A stretch of 64,000 bases of DNA from an uncultured Bacteroidales bacterium (GCA_902802265.1 CADCLN010000003.1:118897-182896); one strand, 5' to 3'. Positions 42,475 to 52,421 are shown, counted from the first letter of the stretch. The notes: a model not told the origin generated them from the letters alone. A program made the numbers and translations.

Positions 42475-42945
42475 ATGAAAAAAATTTTGTTGATGCTATT
42501 GTCGTTTTCCAGTCTTTCGACAATGGCGGACGAGCCTAAGACGCAGTTGGTTGTCTGGGCAAAAGACGGAACTAAAGTTGCGTATGCTTTGGCAGAAAAG
42601 CCAAAGATAACTTTCACAGAAACAAACTTGGTCATAGCAGCCCAAGGTGTGGAAGTAAACTATATGCTTGAGAACATGGCTCGCTTTACTTATGAAAGTA
42701 ACACAGCAACAGCCATTACCAACTTGAAAACAGGAAAGGCTTCCGTCCGACTTGACGGTGAATCTCTGCTTTTCCCCTCTCTGAGTGCTAATAGCACTGT
42801 GTCCCTTCACGCTCTCAACGGAACACTCATTTTCAACAAAACAGTTCAAGCAGCAGGTGAATATTCTTTCCCGCTCTCGAACCTAAATGTAGGTGTCTAT
42901 GTGGTTTCAGTTAATGGTCTAACTTATAAAATCGTGAAGAGATGA
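42475..42945 (+). CDS. Short secreted protein with type IX-like C-terminal domain
   Basis: A 156-residue protein with a signal peptide (MKKILLMLLSFSSLSTMA). Its N-terminal part (TQLVVWAKDGTKVAYALAEKPKI, then FTETNLVI) is a short motif seen at the start of several Prevotella secreted proteins. The C-terminal ~70 residues (VSLHALNGTLIFNKTV, GEYSFPLSNLNVGVYVVSVNG, TYKIVKR) have the Ig-like strand pattern of T9SS type A sorting domains. Nearly all of it is thus sorting signal, with little cargo. It overlaps the next gene by four bases (ATGA), so the two probably work together. It lies in AT-rich DNA. Confidence 0.7.
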   Translation: MKKILLMLLSFSSLSTMADEPKTQLVVWAKDGTKVAYALAEKPKITFTETNLVIAAQGVEVNYMLENMARFTYESNTATAITNLKTGKASVRLDGESLLFPSLSANSTVSLHALNGTLIFNKTVQAAGEYSFPLSNLNVGVYVVSVNGLTYKIVKR

Positions 42946-45524
42946 GAAGGATAGTTTTCATTCTGAGTCTGATTGTACTGTGCACTTCACTCCAAGCACA
43001 GAAGTATCTTCGATATACGATGAAAGACAGAAGCTTTAATGGCTTTTATACAGAATACATAGATAGCATAGTTCATAACATTGAAAACGGATTTTATAAG
43101 TCCCATGTTTATGTGAATGGAGCGCTGTACACATTACAAGCAGACAGCATACTTGATATTAAAATGGAGAATGCAGTGCCATCTTTGGACAATTTTGGTG
43201 ATTATAGGCTTTATGAATTCGACTTCGACACTCTTGCTATAAAAAAAGTATATGTTGACAATCGTGCTTCACTGTGCGCAAGTTATAACGGAGACTTCGG
43301 TTCAAATGACACGATAGTTTTTATTTCAGGGTATAATGGTATAGCATGGCAATTTATCACTGATGAGGAAGGTCGTATTCGACAATTTTTCGACGGGAAC
43401 AATTTGTTTTTTGTTGACTATGAAATGGATAGCGGACTCAATTATATTGAATTTACTAATGATGGATATGTTGAAATTTACGTAGAAGATAATAGTTATA
43501 GTAGATTATATTCTAAAAGCTATCGAAATGCAGCTTGGTCGCTTAGGATAGCTGAATTTTTCTCAAAAAATGAAAAATTTATAAATGGACTATCTAAACT
43601 TTCAAAAGACAGGAAAAAAGATATTGGTTTATCAATTGGCGCTAGTGTCATAACCGATTTCTTAGAAAATATTGGTGAACTTGACAAAAATCCAGAATTA
43701 AGAAATCAGTGTTTGTTAGTTGATGTTGCCTCTTTAGGACTTGATGCGTGGGGTGTATGGTCTTCTCTATGTGCTGCAGCAGGAATGACTGTTGCGGCTT
43801 ATGCTATACCAGAGCTGTTATTAGTTCCCGCTTTCGATGCATCACTTCTTACAAGTTACGCAGCCTTTGGCGTGTCTCTAACTTCTTTAGGAATGAGCAT
43901 GTCCAAACTGTATAAAGATTTATTTCCAAGCAAAAAACAAATGGAGGTTTATCGGGATTATTACAAGAAAAAGTATGGCATTAATATTGAGCCTTTACCT
44001 GCGACAGAAATAACATGCATAAGTGCTGTGTTAAATGGTAGTATTACTTCTTTGAAAGGTCTTAGAGGAAATCTATATTTTTCTGTTGAACCAATTTCTA
44101 AAACTTTAATAGCTAATAGCAATGTAGTATCTGAAGGGTTATGGAAACTAGAGTCCAACATCAGTGATTTAGAACCAGGAAATGCGTATAGTTACATTCC
44201 CAATTATAGAATCGTTGTTGATGGGTTAGAACTTATCTATTCTGGCGGCAGTCAATCATTCACAACTCTAACACCGAAGGCTATCACAGGGACAACTTCA
44301 AATGAATCAATGAATTCTGCTACAATATCATGTTCTTATGAGAATGTACCAGAAGATGGCATTTGTGGTGTTGAGTATACTTGGAACGATGGGTCCGTTA
44401 GTAAAAGAATTGGAAGGGTAAATGGTACACAAGCTATTAATTTAACAGGTTTAAAGCCAGGAACCACATACACGTATTGTGCATTCGTGGAAGCTTTTGG
44501 AAAGACTTATTATGGGGAATTCATGAATTTTTCCACCAGTAATGTAAGTTGCTCAGTTACACTTTCTGACTTCAAAGTCACAAAGTCTCGATATAAGGAG
44601 GATGGATTTGAAAACGATGGCGTTAAGTATGATTATAGGTTTGATGCATCTATCACAGCCACGCTCAATGTAGAAGACATATCATACATTAGAGAATGGG
44701 GCTATGTATATGAAGACCCTAATGGGAAAAAAGCAGAAATTCCTCTTTCTGAATTTGGAACGAACTATACTGATAGTCGCTATGCATACTTCCGTAATTC
44801 GGCACACTCAACAGCTCGGCTTTATGGCTATGCCTATATTGTTGGTAGTGATTCCCCAATATACGGTGAAGTCCATGATTATCCACTTGACCATAACATG
44901 GCAGTAGCAACAACTGGTGACTGTTCTAATGTGACCACTAACTCCGCTACAGTTTCATGCACCTATGAGAATGTACCAGAGGGCGGCGTTTGTGGTGTTG
45001 AATATACTTGGGATGAAGGTTCTTGCAGACAGGCTGCAAACAGTTCTGATGGCACACAAACAATAACATTGAATGGTTTGAAGCCAGGAACCACCTATAC
45101 TTATTGTGCGTATATTGAGGCTGATGGTCAAACATATTATGGTGAAGATAAAACATTCACAACCGAAGTAGAACTTCCAGACCTTTCTGGTATATGGTAC
45201 TGCACAATATATAATGAAGACAATTCTGTTTATAACAGCCCAATTTTAACATTCACTTCGGAAGGAACGGTAACTCAGAAAAACTCAAATTATACATCTT
45301 CATCCGAAATCGGTAGATGGAGTATAAGTACCGATGGAAATGTCAGTATAAATTTCTCTTGGACAGAAGGATCATGGTCTAACCCTAATTGGTTAAGTGA
45401 ATCATTCAGAGGTGTTGTTAATAGTTTATCCAGTCCATCATCAATAGAAGGCATAGTATATAGAAATAGAACAGGAAACATTCACGATTTTAGTTACTCA
45501 TATAAGTTTATTATGACGCGATAA
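42942..45524 (+). CDS. Large secreted protein with internal hydrophobic hairpin and two FN3-like repeats
   Basis: An 860-residue protein with a signal peptide (MRRIVFILSLIVLCTSLQAQ). Residues 20-240 have no recognised domain. At about 258-320 there are two long hydrophobic stretches (WSSLCAAAGMTVAAYAIPEL; TSYAAFGVSLTSLGMSM) separated by a short turn, unusual for an exported protein. Two similar modules follow at about 447-530 and 655-741, each with ATxSCxYENVP, CGVEYTW and GLKPGTTYTYCA, resembling fibronectin III repeats. The last ~115 residues (LSGIWYCTIYNEDNS to FSYSYKFIMTR) look like a lipocalin-type barrel. Base composition is clearly AT-rich. It is coupled to the preceding sorting-domain protein. 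A membrane-inserting effector is one possibility; nothing proves it. Confidence 0.65.
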   Translation: MRRIVFILSLIVLCTSLQAQKYLRYTMKDRSFNGFYTEYIDSIVHNIENGFYKSHVYVNGALYTLQADSILDIKMENAVPSLDNFGDYRLYEFDFDTLAIKKVYVDNRASLCASYNGDFGSNDTIVFISGYNGIAWQFITDEEGRIRQFFDGNNLFFVDYEMDSGLNYIEFTNDGYVEIYVEDNSYSRLYSKSYRNAAWSLRIAEFFSKNEKFINGLSKLSKDRKKDIGLSIGASVITDFLENIGELDKNPELRNQCLLVDVASLGLDAWGVWSSLCAAAGMTVAAYAIPELLLVPAFDASLLTSYAAFGVSLTSLGMSMSKLYKDLFPSKKQMEVYRDYYKKKYGINIEPLPATEITCISAVLNGSITSLKGLRGNLYFSVEPISKTLIANSNVVSEGLWKLESNISDLEPGNAYSYIPNYRIVVDGLELIYSGGSQSFTTLTPKAITGTTSNESMNSATISCSYENVPEDGICGVEYTWNDGSVSKRIGRVNGTQAINLTGLKPGTTYTYCAFVEAFGKTYYGEFMNFSTSNVSCSVTLSDFKVTKSRYKEDGFENDGVKYDYRFDASITATLNVEDISYIREWGYVYEDPNGKKAEIPLSEFGTNYTDSRYAYFRNSAHSTARLYGYAYIVGSDSPIYGEVHDYPLDHNMAVATTGDCSNVTTNSATVSCTYENVPEGGVCGVEYTWDEGSCRQAANSSDGTQTITLNGLKPGTTYTYCAYIEADGQTYYGEDKTFTTEVELPDLSGIWYCTIYNEDNSVYNSPILTFTSEGTVTQKNSNYTSSSEIGRWSISTDGNVSINFSWTEGSWSNPNWLSESFRGVVNSLSSPSSIEGIVYRNRTGNIHDFSYSYKFIMTR

Positions 45525-45548
45525 ATTCAATCGGATTTCAAATTTAAA

Positions 45549-45583
45549 GGGGAATGTGCTATTAGAGGGCATATTCCCTTTTT
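45549..45583 (+). terminator. Intrinsic terminator of the secreted two-gene unit
   Basis: GGGGAATGTGC at 45549-45559 pairs with GCATATTCCC at 45569-45578, followed by five T. It also lies just before the convergent PAP2 gene end. Confidence 0.75.
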
Positions 45584-45612
45584 CTATTTTAATAGCGAAT
45601 GTTTTGAACCTG

Positions 45613-46927
45613 TCAGAAGAAGAGTTTCCAAAAGCTGGAAATGGTGTAGCGGTTGGAAAAGTGGGCGTTGAAAGTGTATTGGTATTCGCCGGCGAAACCG
45701 AGAAGGTAGTTGCGGCTTGAGAGCAGTTCCAGGTCGATGCCGAAGCCCAAAGTGAAGCGGGTTTGGGCTGGCAGGCGGTAGGTGTGAGTGCCGTCGGAGA
45801 ATTGACAGGCTGTGGTGTGACGGATGCCCGCCATGGGTCGCAAGCCTGTAGAAATGGGCGGCAAGGTCGGCATGATAGATGTTCAGGCGGTCGCCCTGGC
45901 TGGGAGCGTCGGCAGGCCGGTTGGAGCCTGTGTTCAGTTTGGCGGTAGTGGTGGCCGCCTTCACAATGGCGTCGATCGAAAAGAGCGGATTGAGGTAGTA
46001 GTTCAGTTCCAGACCTGTGGAAAAAGCTGCCGAGGCGATGATTTGTGCTTCGGCATTTTCGGAGTAAAGGGTCACCTTGCGGTCGCCCACCTCTGTGCCC
46101 GAAAGCAGTCGCAGTCCTGTGGGGCGGTCGATGAACTGCATGGTGCGCAGGAGGTCGCGGCGGCGCAGTTCGATGCGGTTAATGCCTGCAGCCCCGTAGA
46201 ATTTGTCGGCGATGAAATAGGCAAGATTCGTGGACAAGGCTCCGATGCCGGCTCCCATGAAGATGTCGTTGACCCAGTGGCGGTTGTGGTGCAGACGGAG
46301 TGCCTGTGTAGCCGTGGCACAGGCATAGCTGCCTACCGTCACCCAGGGGGAATAATGCCCGTATTCTCGGCTCAGTATGGTGGCCGAAGCAAATGCCAGG
46401 GCAGCATGGCCTGAGGGTAAGGCGTGGTTGGTGTGGTGGTCGGGCGAGAGTTCGTTGACAGCGCTGTTCAGTCCGCAGGTCAAACCTGCCGTCAGGATCA
46501 CGGAAAGGGCTGAAGCGGTGGCCATGCGTCGGGGTGTGCTGCGCGACTCAACACCCGCAAGCCGCAATGCCCAGGCTGTGGCCAACGGCGCAGCAGCAGG
46601 CAGATAGTCGGCGAAATGGGTGCCGCTGGAATAGGAATGAAACTTGGCTGGGATGTTGTGGTAGCCTCGCTCGGTAATCGACATGATGATGCCGCGCAGG
46701 AGGGGTTGCACGCCTTCGTAGGAGAAGTTCATTTCTTCCTTCAGACGCAAATCCTCGTAGCGTTGAATCAGGTTCAGGGCGAACTCTTGCACCTTTTCGG
46801 CTTCCATCAGCGAGTCGAGCGTGGCCAGGTAGGCTGAATCCACACCTTGCGGCAGGCTGTCGTTCTGCTGGGCTTTGATGGGAAGACTGGCGAGGCACAG
46901 CAGGAGGCAAAGGAGTTGTCTATACAT
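45613..46927 (-). pseudogene. PAP2-family phosphatase fused to outer-membrane barrel, frameshifted
   Basis: The protein begins with a signal peptide (MYRQLLCLLLCLASLPIKAQ) and has the PAP2 motifs HALPSGHAALAFASATILSREYG (motif 2) and HHNRHWVNDIFMGAGIG (motif 3); motif 1 is not evident. A C-terminal barrel region follows. At about 45850 the frame breaks: the original frame becomes a His/Pro/Arg-rich nonsense tail to 45584, whereas the neighbouring frame continues STGLRPMAGIRHTT, TRFTLGFGIDLELLSS and ends YTISSFWKLFF at 45613, a perfect barrel ending. Loss of two bases around TTCTACAGG explains it. This may be a true mutation, a phase-variable state or a sequencing error. Intact, the enzyme would dephosphorylate lipid A or undecaprenyl pyrophosphate at the outer membrane. 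Confidence 0.75.
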
Positions 46928-47004
46928 TCAGGGAAAAGGAAAAAAACAGAGAGTGGCTCCACGGGAATGGGCGCACCCTCTGTCCAAAAAAAACTATGAA
47001 ATGA

Positions 47005-48267
47005 TTATTTTGCAGAATAATACTTCTTGTAGAGCTTTGCCTTGTCTAACTGGTTGGCGTTGTTGTAAAGAATGTACAATGCCTCGCCCCAGTATTCAGG
47101 ATGCTCGGGATATTTCTGTTGCAAACCGGCAAACATGTCGATGGCGTGCTGAGCGTCTTCCTTTTTGCCGGAAACCAGGGCGTTCTGCCATGCGCACTTG
47201 GCGGGCATGGTGATAGCCTGCTCTTCGTCTGGGTACTTATCTACGGCTTCCTGGAAGATTTGTTCAGCCTTCTTGTAGTTCTTCTGGTCGAAATAAATCT
47301 GTCCCTCCATCAGGTAGGCACGCACGGTGTTCTCGTTGTCGGGCAGATTCTTCTTGATGAGCTGAATGGTCTCCAGACAAGCAGCCTTGTCGTTGTTATA
47401 CTGGTCCTGCATCAGCATGATGGCGATGTTGGCGTAAGCGTCGTCGGAAGGAGAAAGGCTTGTCAGACCCTTCTTCAGGTATTCTACGTACTTGTCGTGG
47501 TTCTTGTCTCTGAAGCGGATGGCCAAAGCCTGGTAAGCCGTTGACTCGAACTTGGTGCCGATCAGTCCGAGGTAAGCGGCTTCTACATCCTCGTCCTTGG
47601 CAGTCTTCAGGTTGGAGAGCGACTGTGCCATGAAGGCTTTTGCATAGGAAATCCACTCAGCCTTTGATGGGTTTTCAAAGTCGCTCATCAGGTGCGACTT
47701 GCCCAGTCCTTCGTAGGCGATGGTAGCATACTTCACAGCCTGCTGCACTTCGTCCTGGTTGTCGGAGCTTGAAAGTCCCTGTGCGGCCTGCAGACAGATC
47801 AGCAGCGGATTGGCAGCAATGCCCTGGTAGCGCTTGTGCTGAGCTGCAATTTCGTCGGGCTTCTTGCCCTGAGTCTGGTAGAGGTCGTCAAATTTCATGC
47901 AGTAAGTAGCTGTGTTGTAGGCAGCGTCCAGCATCTGTGGCCTCAGGCTTTCATCGGCTTTGGCGGCCACTTCGTACTTCAGGAAATACTGAAATTCAAT
48001 GTCGGCAGCTGTCTGCCATGTGTGTGCATCGTCTTTGGTGTACGGATTGGTCAAGGCAGGCTTTATCATGTCGCGAGCCTGGTCCATCTTCTCAAAGTTA
48101 GTCTCTTTGCGTCCGCTCTGTTCGTTTTTCACCGAACCATTGTAGGTTGACAGTGCTTTCTTTACAACGGATTGGGCTTCCTTCATGGCAGCCTTCTCCT
48201 CTTTTGTCATCTGTGCGTTGGCGGTCAGGGTTGCAAGCAGCGCACATGCTAAAAAGATTTTTTTCAT
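47005..48267 (-). CDS. Secreted tetratricopeptide repeat protein
   Basis: A 420-residue protein with a signal peptide (MKKIFLACALLATLTANAQ). The body is helical, with TPR-like units most evident in the C-terminal half (YANIAIMLMQDQYNNDKAACLETIQLIKK; VRAYLMEGQIYFDQKNYKKAEQIFQEAVDKYPDE; CAWQNALVSGKKEDAQHAIDMF). It begins 33 bp after the gyrA stop on the same strand and may be co-transcribed. Such periplasmic TPR proteins are common in Bacteroidales and serve as scaffolds; no partner can be identified here. Confidence 0.85.
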   Translation of the reverse strand: MKKIFLACALLATLTANAQMTKEEKAAMKEAQSVVKKALSTYNGSVKNEQSGRKETNFEKMDQARDMIKPALTNPYTKDDAHTWQTAADIEFQYFLKYEVAAKADESLRPQMLDAAYNTATYCMKFDDLYQTQGKKPDEIAAQHKRYQGIAANPLLICLQAAQGLSSSDNQDEVQQAVKYATIAYEGLGKSHLMSDFENPSKAEWISYAKAFMAQSLSNLKTAKDEDVEAAYLGLIGTKFESTAYQALAIRFRDKNHDKYVEYLKKGLTSLSPSDDAYANIAIMLMQDQYNNDKAACLETIQLIKKNLPDNENTVRAYLMEGQIYFDQKNYKKAEQIFQEAVDKYPDEEQAITMPAKCAWQNALVSGKKEDAQHAIDMFAGLQQKYPEHPEYWGEALYILYNNANQLDKAKLYKKYYSAK

Positions 48268-48300
48268 AACAGTAAATTATTTAAATGGTTAGAAATTTGA

Positions 48301-50922
48301 TTATGCTTCTTCAGCGGGTTCTGTGGGGGGCACGATGGGATTACCCTCGGCATCCAGTTCTACGGCTTCTTCTTCAGGTTCTTCGTGTTCCACCACGCAG
48401 ACGCTGCTGATGACGTCGTTGCGTTTCTGTATGTCGATGATGCGCACACCCTGTGTGAGTCGGCCCGACTGCTTGATGTCCTTCACGGCGACACGGATGG
48501 TGATGCCCGACTTGTTGATAATCATGATGTCCTGGTCCACAGTGACCTTCTTGATGGCAACCAGTTTGCCCGTCTTTTCTGTGATGGCAATGGTCTTCAC
48601 ACCTTTTCCGTTGCGGTTGGTGATGCGGTAGGAATCCAGTGCAGAACGCTTGCCTACACCTTTCTCTGAAAGCACGAGGATGGTGGGCATCTCGGGCCAC
48701 TCAGCCAGCTTGGCTTCGAGGGCTGCCTGACGTTCTTCTTCGTCCTGGATAAGGTCAATCTGCTCCATGGCTTCGTCAAAGCCTTCGGGCTTGCGAATGG
48801 AAATCATGCCTACCACTTCGTCGTCGCCACCTTCGTCGAGGCGAATGGCGCGTACACCCGTAGCATTGCGTCCCATGTTGCGGACGGTCTGCTCGTTGAA
48901 GCGGATAGCACGGCCACCACGGTTGGCAATGATGATTTCGTCGCTGCCGTTGGTCAGGAGCACTTCGATGACACGGTCGCCCTCGGTGATATTGATGGCA
49001 TTCAATCCGTTGGAACGTGGACGTGAATAGTCCTGCAGACTGGTCTTCTTGATGATACCGTTCTTCGTACAGAAGACGATGTTGCGCGAAGCCACGTAGT
49101 CGGAATCGTTGAATTTGGCCACACAGAGAATGGCTGTCACCTTGTCGTCGGACTCGATGTTGAGCAGGTTCTGAATGGCACGTCCCTTGAAGGTCTTTCC
49201 GCCTTCGGGCACTTCGTAGCCCTTCATCCAGAAGCAGCGGCCCTTCTGCGTGAAGAAGAGCAGCGTGTTGTGGGTGTTGGCTGTATAGATGTTCTCGATG
49301 AAGTCGCTGTCGCGTGTCGAACCGCCTTTCACACCGATGCCACCCCTACCCTGTGCACGGAATTCGCTCAGGTCTGTACGCTTGATGTAGCCCAGGTGGC
49401 TGACGGTAATAACCACAGGCACGTTGGGATAGAAGTCTTCGGGATTGAAATTTTCGCTGGCGGTGTAGTCGATGTAAGTACGGCGCTCGTCGTTGAATTT
49501 CTCTTTCACTTCGATCAGTTCGTCCTTCATCACCTTCTTGCAGAGTTCGGGGTCGTCGAGGATTTGCTGCAGGTAGTTGATGAGCTTCAGCAGGTCTTCA
49601 TACTCGGCGTGGAGTTCATCCACACGCAGACCTGTGAGTTGGCTCAGACGCATATCCACGATGGCCTTCGACTGCAGTTCGTCCAGGTCGAAACGGGCCT
49701 CCAAGCCGCGCTGGGCATCGCTCGGTGTGCGTGAAGCACGAATGATGTGAACCACTTCGTCGATGTTGTCGCAGGCAATGATCAGTCCCTCCAGGATGTG
49801 GGCACGGGCTTCAGCCTTGCGCTTCTCGAACTGCGTGCGGCGGATGGTCACATCGTGGCGGTGGTCAATGAAGCACTTGATGCAGTCGCGCAGGGAGAGT
49901 TGCTTCGGACGCTTGTTCACGATGGCAATGCAGTTCACAGAGAAACTGCTCTGCAATTCGGTCAGCTTATAGAGCTTGTTCAGGATGACATTGGCATTAG
50001 CGTCGCGTTTCACGTCTATCACAATGCGCATACCCTCACGGTCCGATTCATCGTTCACGTTGCTGATGCCATCTATCTTCTTCTCGTTCACAAGGTCGGC
50101 AATCTTCTTGATCAGTTCCGACTTGTTGACGTTGTAGGGAATCTCGTTGACGATAATCTTGTCGTGCTGACCGTCGTTCTCAATCTCCGTCTTGGAACGA
50201 ACCACGATGCGTCCACGACCTGTTTCGTAAGCCTCGCGAACCCCATCAATGCCGCAGATGATGCCGCCCGTCGGGAAGTCGGGAGCCTTGACATACTGCA
50301 TCAGCTCCAGGCTGGTCATCTCGGGATTGTCAATGAAGGCCACACAGCCGTCGATTACCTCGCCCAGGTTGTGCGTAGGGATGTTCGTCGCCATACCCAC
50401 GGCAATACCCGTAGCACCATTCACCAGCAGGTTCGGAATGCGTGTAGGCAGCACGGTGGGTTCCTTCTGCGAATTGTCGAAGTTGTCCTCCATATCGACC
50501 GTTTCCTTGTCAATGTCCTGAAGCATAGCTTCACCAATCTTGGAAAGACGAGCCTCCGTATAACGCATGGCAGCAGCACCGTCACCATCCACCGAACCGA
50601 AGTTACCCTGTCCCTCTACCAGTGTGTAGCGCATAGCCCACGGCTGAGCCAGTCGCACCAATGCACCATACACCGAAGAATCGCCGTGCGGGTGCAGGTG
50701 TCCCAGCACATCACCGACGATACGGGCACATTTACGAGTAGGTTTGTCTGAAGTAATGCCGTTCTCGTCCATGCTGAACAAGATACGGCGATGCACAGGC
50801 TTGAAGCCATCACGGACATCAGGCAACGCACGAGCCACAATCACCGACATGGAATAGTCGATGTACGACTGCTTCATCGTCTGATTGATGTCCACTTTAA
50901 TAATTCTATCTTGATCTTCCAT
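48301..50922 (-). CDS. gyrA: DNA gyrase subunit A
   Basis: An 873-residue protein with all GyrA features: the N-terminal MSVIVARALPDVRDGFKPVHRRILF, the catalytic Tyr in AAMRYTEARLS, the QRDR at HPHGDSSVYGALVRLAQPW, the gate helices, and six C-terminal beta-pinwheel blades. A GyrA box is replaced by an acceptable QGRGGIGVKGG (about residue 535). The C-terminus is acidic (EPEEEAVELDAEGNPIVPP). At the position of E. coli Asp87 the residue is Gly, which I believe is normal in this phylum. A -7 element TATCTTTG lies at 50956-50963, giving a leader of about 25 bases. Confidence 0.97.
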   Translation of the reverse strand: MEDQDRIIKVDINQTMKQSYIDYSMSVIVARALPDVRDGFKPVHRRILFSMDENGITSDKPTRKCARIVGDVLGHLHPHGDSSVYGALVRLAQPWAMRYTLVEGQGNFGSVDGDGAAAMRYTEARLSKIGEAMLQDIDKETVDMEDNFDNSQKEPTVLPTRIPNLLVNGATGIAVGMATNIPTHNLGEVIDGCVAFIDNPEMTSLELMQYVKAPDFPTGGIICGIDGVREAYETGRGRIVVRSKTEIENDGQHDKIIVNEIPYNVNKSELIKKIADLVNEKKIDGISNVNDESDREGMRIVIDVKRDANANVILNKLYKLTELQSSFSVNCIAIVNKRPKQLSLRDCIKCFIDHRHDVTIRRTQFEKRKAEARAHILEGLIIACDNIDEVVHIIRASRTPSDAQRGLEARFDLDELQSKAIVDMRLSQLTGLRVDELHAEYEDLLKLINYLQQILDDPELCKKVMKDELIEVKEKFNDERRTYIDYTASENFNPEDFYPNVPVVITVSHLGYIKRTDLSEFRAQGRGGIGVKGGSTRDSDFIENIYTANTHNTLLFFTQKGRCFWMKGYEVPEGGKTFKGRAIQNLLNIESDDKVTAILCVAKFNDSDYVASRNIVFCTKNGIIKKTSLQDYSRPRSNGLNAINITEGDRVIEVLLTNGSDEIIIANRGGRAIRFNEQTVRNMGRNATGVRAIRLDEGGDDEVVGMISIRKPEGFDEAMEQIDLIQDEEERQAALEAKLAEWPEMPTILVLSEKGVGKRSALDSYRITNRNGKGVKTIAITEKTGKLVAIKKVTVDQDIMIINKSGITIRVAVKDIKQSGRLTQGVRIIDIQKRNDVISSVCVVEHEEPEEEAVELDAEGNPIVPPTEPAEEA

Positions 50923-50955
50923 CTATAAAAATAAAATATAATGTGTATTTCTCTG

Positions 50956-50963
50956 CAAAGATA
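50956..50963 (-). promoter_or_regulatory. gyrA: -7 element of gyrA
   Basis: TATCTTTG on the minus strand, 33 bases before the ATG. Confidence 0.6.
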
Positions 50964-51136
50964 CACATTTTTCCCTAATAACAACCATGATTATTAGCTA
51001 AAAAAACTAAAAACAGCCCAGAAAAGCCCCAATTTCGCATTTTAAGTACAAAATCGAGGGGGTGTCGGAAACACATTCAAAATGCAACAACGCGGAAAAG
51101 AACGGCGGTTTTTACCTATTGGGAAAAGTCCTTAAA

Positions 51137-51171
51137 CAAAAAAAGGACAGTCCCACAAGAAAGACTGTCCT
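51137..51171 (-). terminator. Intrinsic terminator of the vWA gene
   Basis: On the minus strand AGGACAGTC pairs perfectly with GACTGTCCT across ten bases and is followed by TTTTTTT. It lies 15 bp past the stop at 51186. The rest of 50964-51136 holds no recognisable feature. Confidence 0.8.
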
Positions 51172-51185
51172 GATTAGATACAAAC

Positions 51186-52421
51186 TTAGAAATTCATAAT
51201 CAACCCAAGCACAAGCCAGAAATCCTCAGGCAGCGCCACATTCTCCAATCGCGCACAATTCCTGAACATCGGCGCAATCTCTTTCACAGAATATCCAGCG
51301 ATGCCACAGCCCACACGAGTCACCAGGAAGCGCAACTCTGGGTGCAGACCAGCAAACTTGGTAAACCTATCGACAGCAGCCTGCAGATTTCCCAGCCCCT
51401 CCATCGTCGGAATGGCATAACTACGTCCCTGCAGACCTTCACCCTGTCCCCACACAGCACCAAACTCTTGCATGGCAAACGCAGCCGCACCACCAGCATG
51501 TTGACCCCCAGCATTACTGCCAAAGACAAAAATCTCATTCTCCGCCAAAGTGTCAATATTATCCGGCGACACACGATTCCCATAATAATCCTGCGCAAAC
51601 TGTTGCCTCATCTTCATCATCTCATTCGCCGTGTAGCGATTGGGGTCATCATACATCTGATGCATCTTGTCGTAATAAGCATGCTTTGCCGAGCTCTCAC
51701 GCATCCAGCTCGTAGCCGTACCCATCGCATCATGGGTAAACTCCACCACATTCTCGATAGACAGCAAATCGCTTACCTCCTTCACATTATGCGCCGAACC
51801 CATGTAAGAGAACGACCAGCCCAACTCCTTCAGCCCATCAATCAACTTCCGCACCATACCAGCATTCCACTCATGCGACGCATTCTCCAGTCCATCCGTC
51901 AGCACCGTCACCACACCCGTAGCATCCGCATCCCCCTGAATACGCTGCTTCAGATCCGTCAGCGACTGCCCCATCGCATCATACAGCGGCGTATTTCCCG
52001 TAGGCCAATACTCCTTAAAATCCTCCACCTTCTCGATAGGTGCACAATCAATCATCGTCCGCACATCAGGCCGAGTGGTTCCCCCGTCAAACGTCACCAG
52101 CGTCAACCAATGCCGCTGCGTCTCAGCAAACTCCTTCTGAGCAGCCCGAATCGTCTCAATCGTCTCGTTCACACCCGACAGCGTAGCCTCCCGCAAATTA
52201 CTCATCGACCCGCTCTCGTCCACAATGATAAGGTTGTAGATGTGCGCCTTACTCTTGGCATCCTTAGGTACCTCCTGTTTAGGTACCTCCTGCTTAGGTG
52301 CCTCCTGCTTAGGTGCCTCCTGCTTAGGTGCAGGTCTTTCCTGCTTCTTTTCCTTATCACTCACATTGCCCTTTGGATCTTCCTTGCCAAAGAGTCCAAA
52401 AAAATTTGATAATACACTCAT
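51186..52421 (-). CDS. von Willebrand A domain protein fused to a macro-like FVFGSN domain
   Basis: A 411-residue cytoplasmic protein. After a short basic N-terminus comes a PKQEA/PKQEV pentapeptide repeat (about 30-50) encoded by four near-identical 15-bp repeats. The vWA domain (about 60-245) has an intact MIDAS: DESGSMS, then Thr in TGNTPLYDA, and Asp in VLTDGLE. The C-terminal ~120 residues carry EIFVFGSNAGGQHAGGAAAF, FGAVWGQGEGLQGRSYAIPT and VTRVGCGIAGYS, the signature of a macro-fold-related family annotated as A1S_2505-like phage non-structural proteins. The same domain starts the protein encoded at 56273. The combination of metal-dependent adhesion and a possible ADP-ribose-binding domain is unusual. 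Function unknown. Confidence 0.75.
   Translation of the reverse strand: MSVLSNFFGLFGKEDPKGNVSDKEKKQERPAPKQEAPKQEAPKQEVPKQEVPKDAKSKAHIYNLIIVDESGSMSNLREATLSGVNETIETIRAAQKEFAETQRHWLTLVTFDGGTTRPDVRTMIDCAPIEKVEDFKEYWPTGNTPLYDAMGQSLTDLKQRIQGDADATGVVTVLTDGLENASHEWNAGMVRKLIDGLKELGWSFSYMGSAHNVKEVSDLLSIENVVEFTHDAMGTATSWMRESSAKHAYYDKMHQMYDDPNRYTANEMMKMRQQFAQDYYGNRVSPDNIDTLAENEIFVFGSNAGGQHAGGAAAFAMQEFGAVWGQGEGLQGRSYAIPTMEGLGNLQAAVDRFTKFAGLHPELRFLVTRVGCGIAGYSVKEIAPMFRNCARLENVALPEDFWLVLGLIMNF
52266..52331. repeat. 15-bp coding tandem repeat (PKQEA/PKQEV)
   Basis: Four copies of a GTGCCTCCTGCTTAG-like unit encode a pentapeptide linker between the N-terminus and the vWA domain. Copy-number change would stay in frame. 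Confidence 0.8.

Noticed and set aside
50640-50700. GyrA has Gly at the position of E. coli Asp87, a residue changed in quinolone resistance
   Set aside because: The surrounding HPHGDSSVYGALVRLAQ is, as far as I recall, the usual sequence in this phylum, and the key Ser is present, so it is not evidence of acquired resistance.
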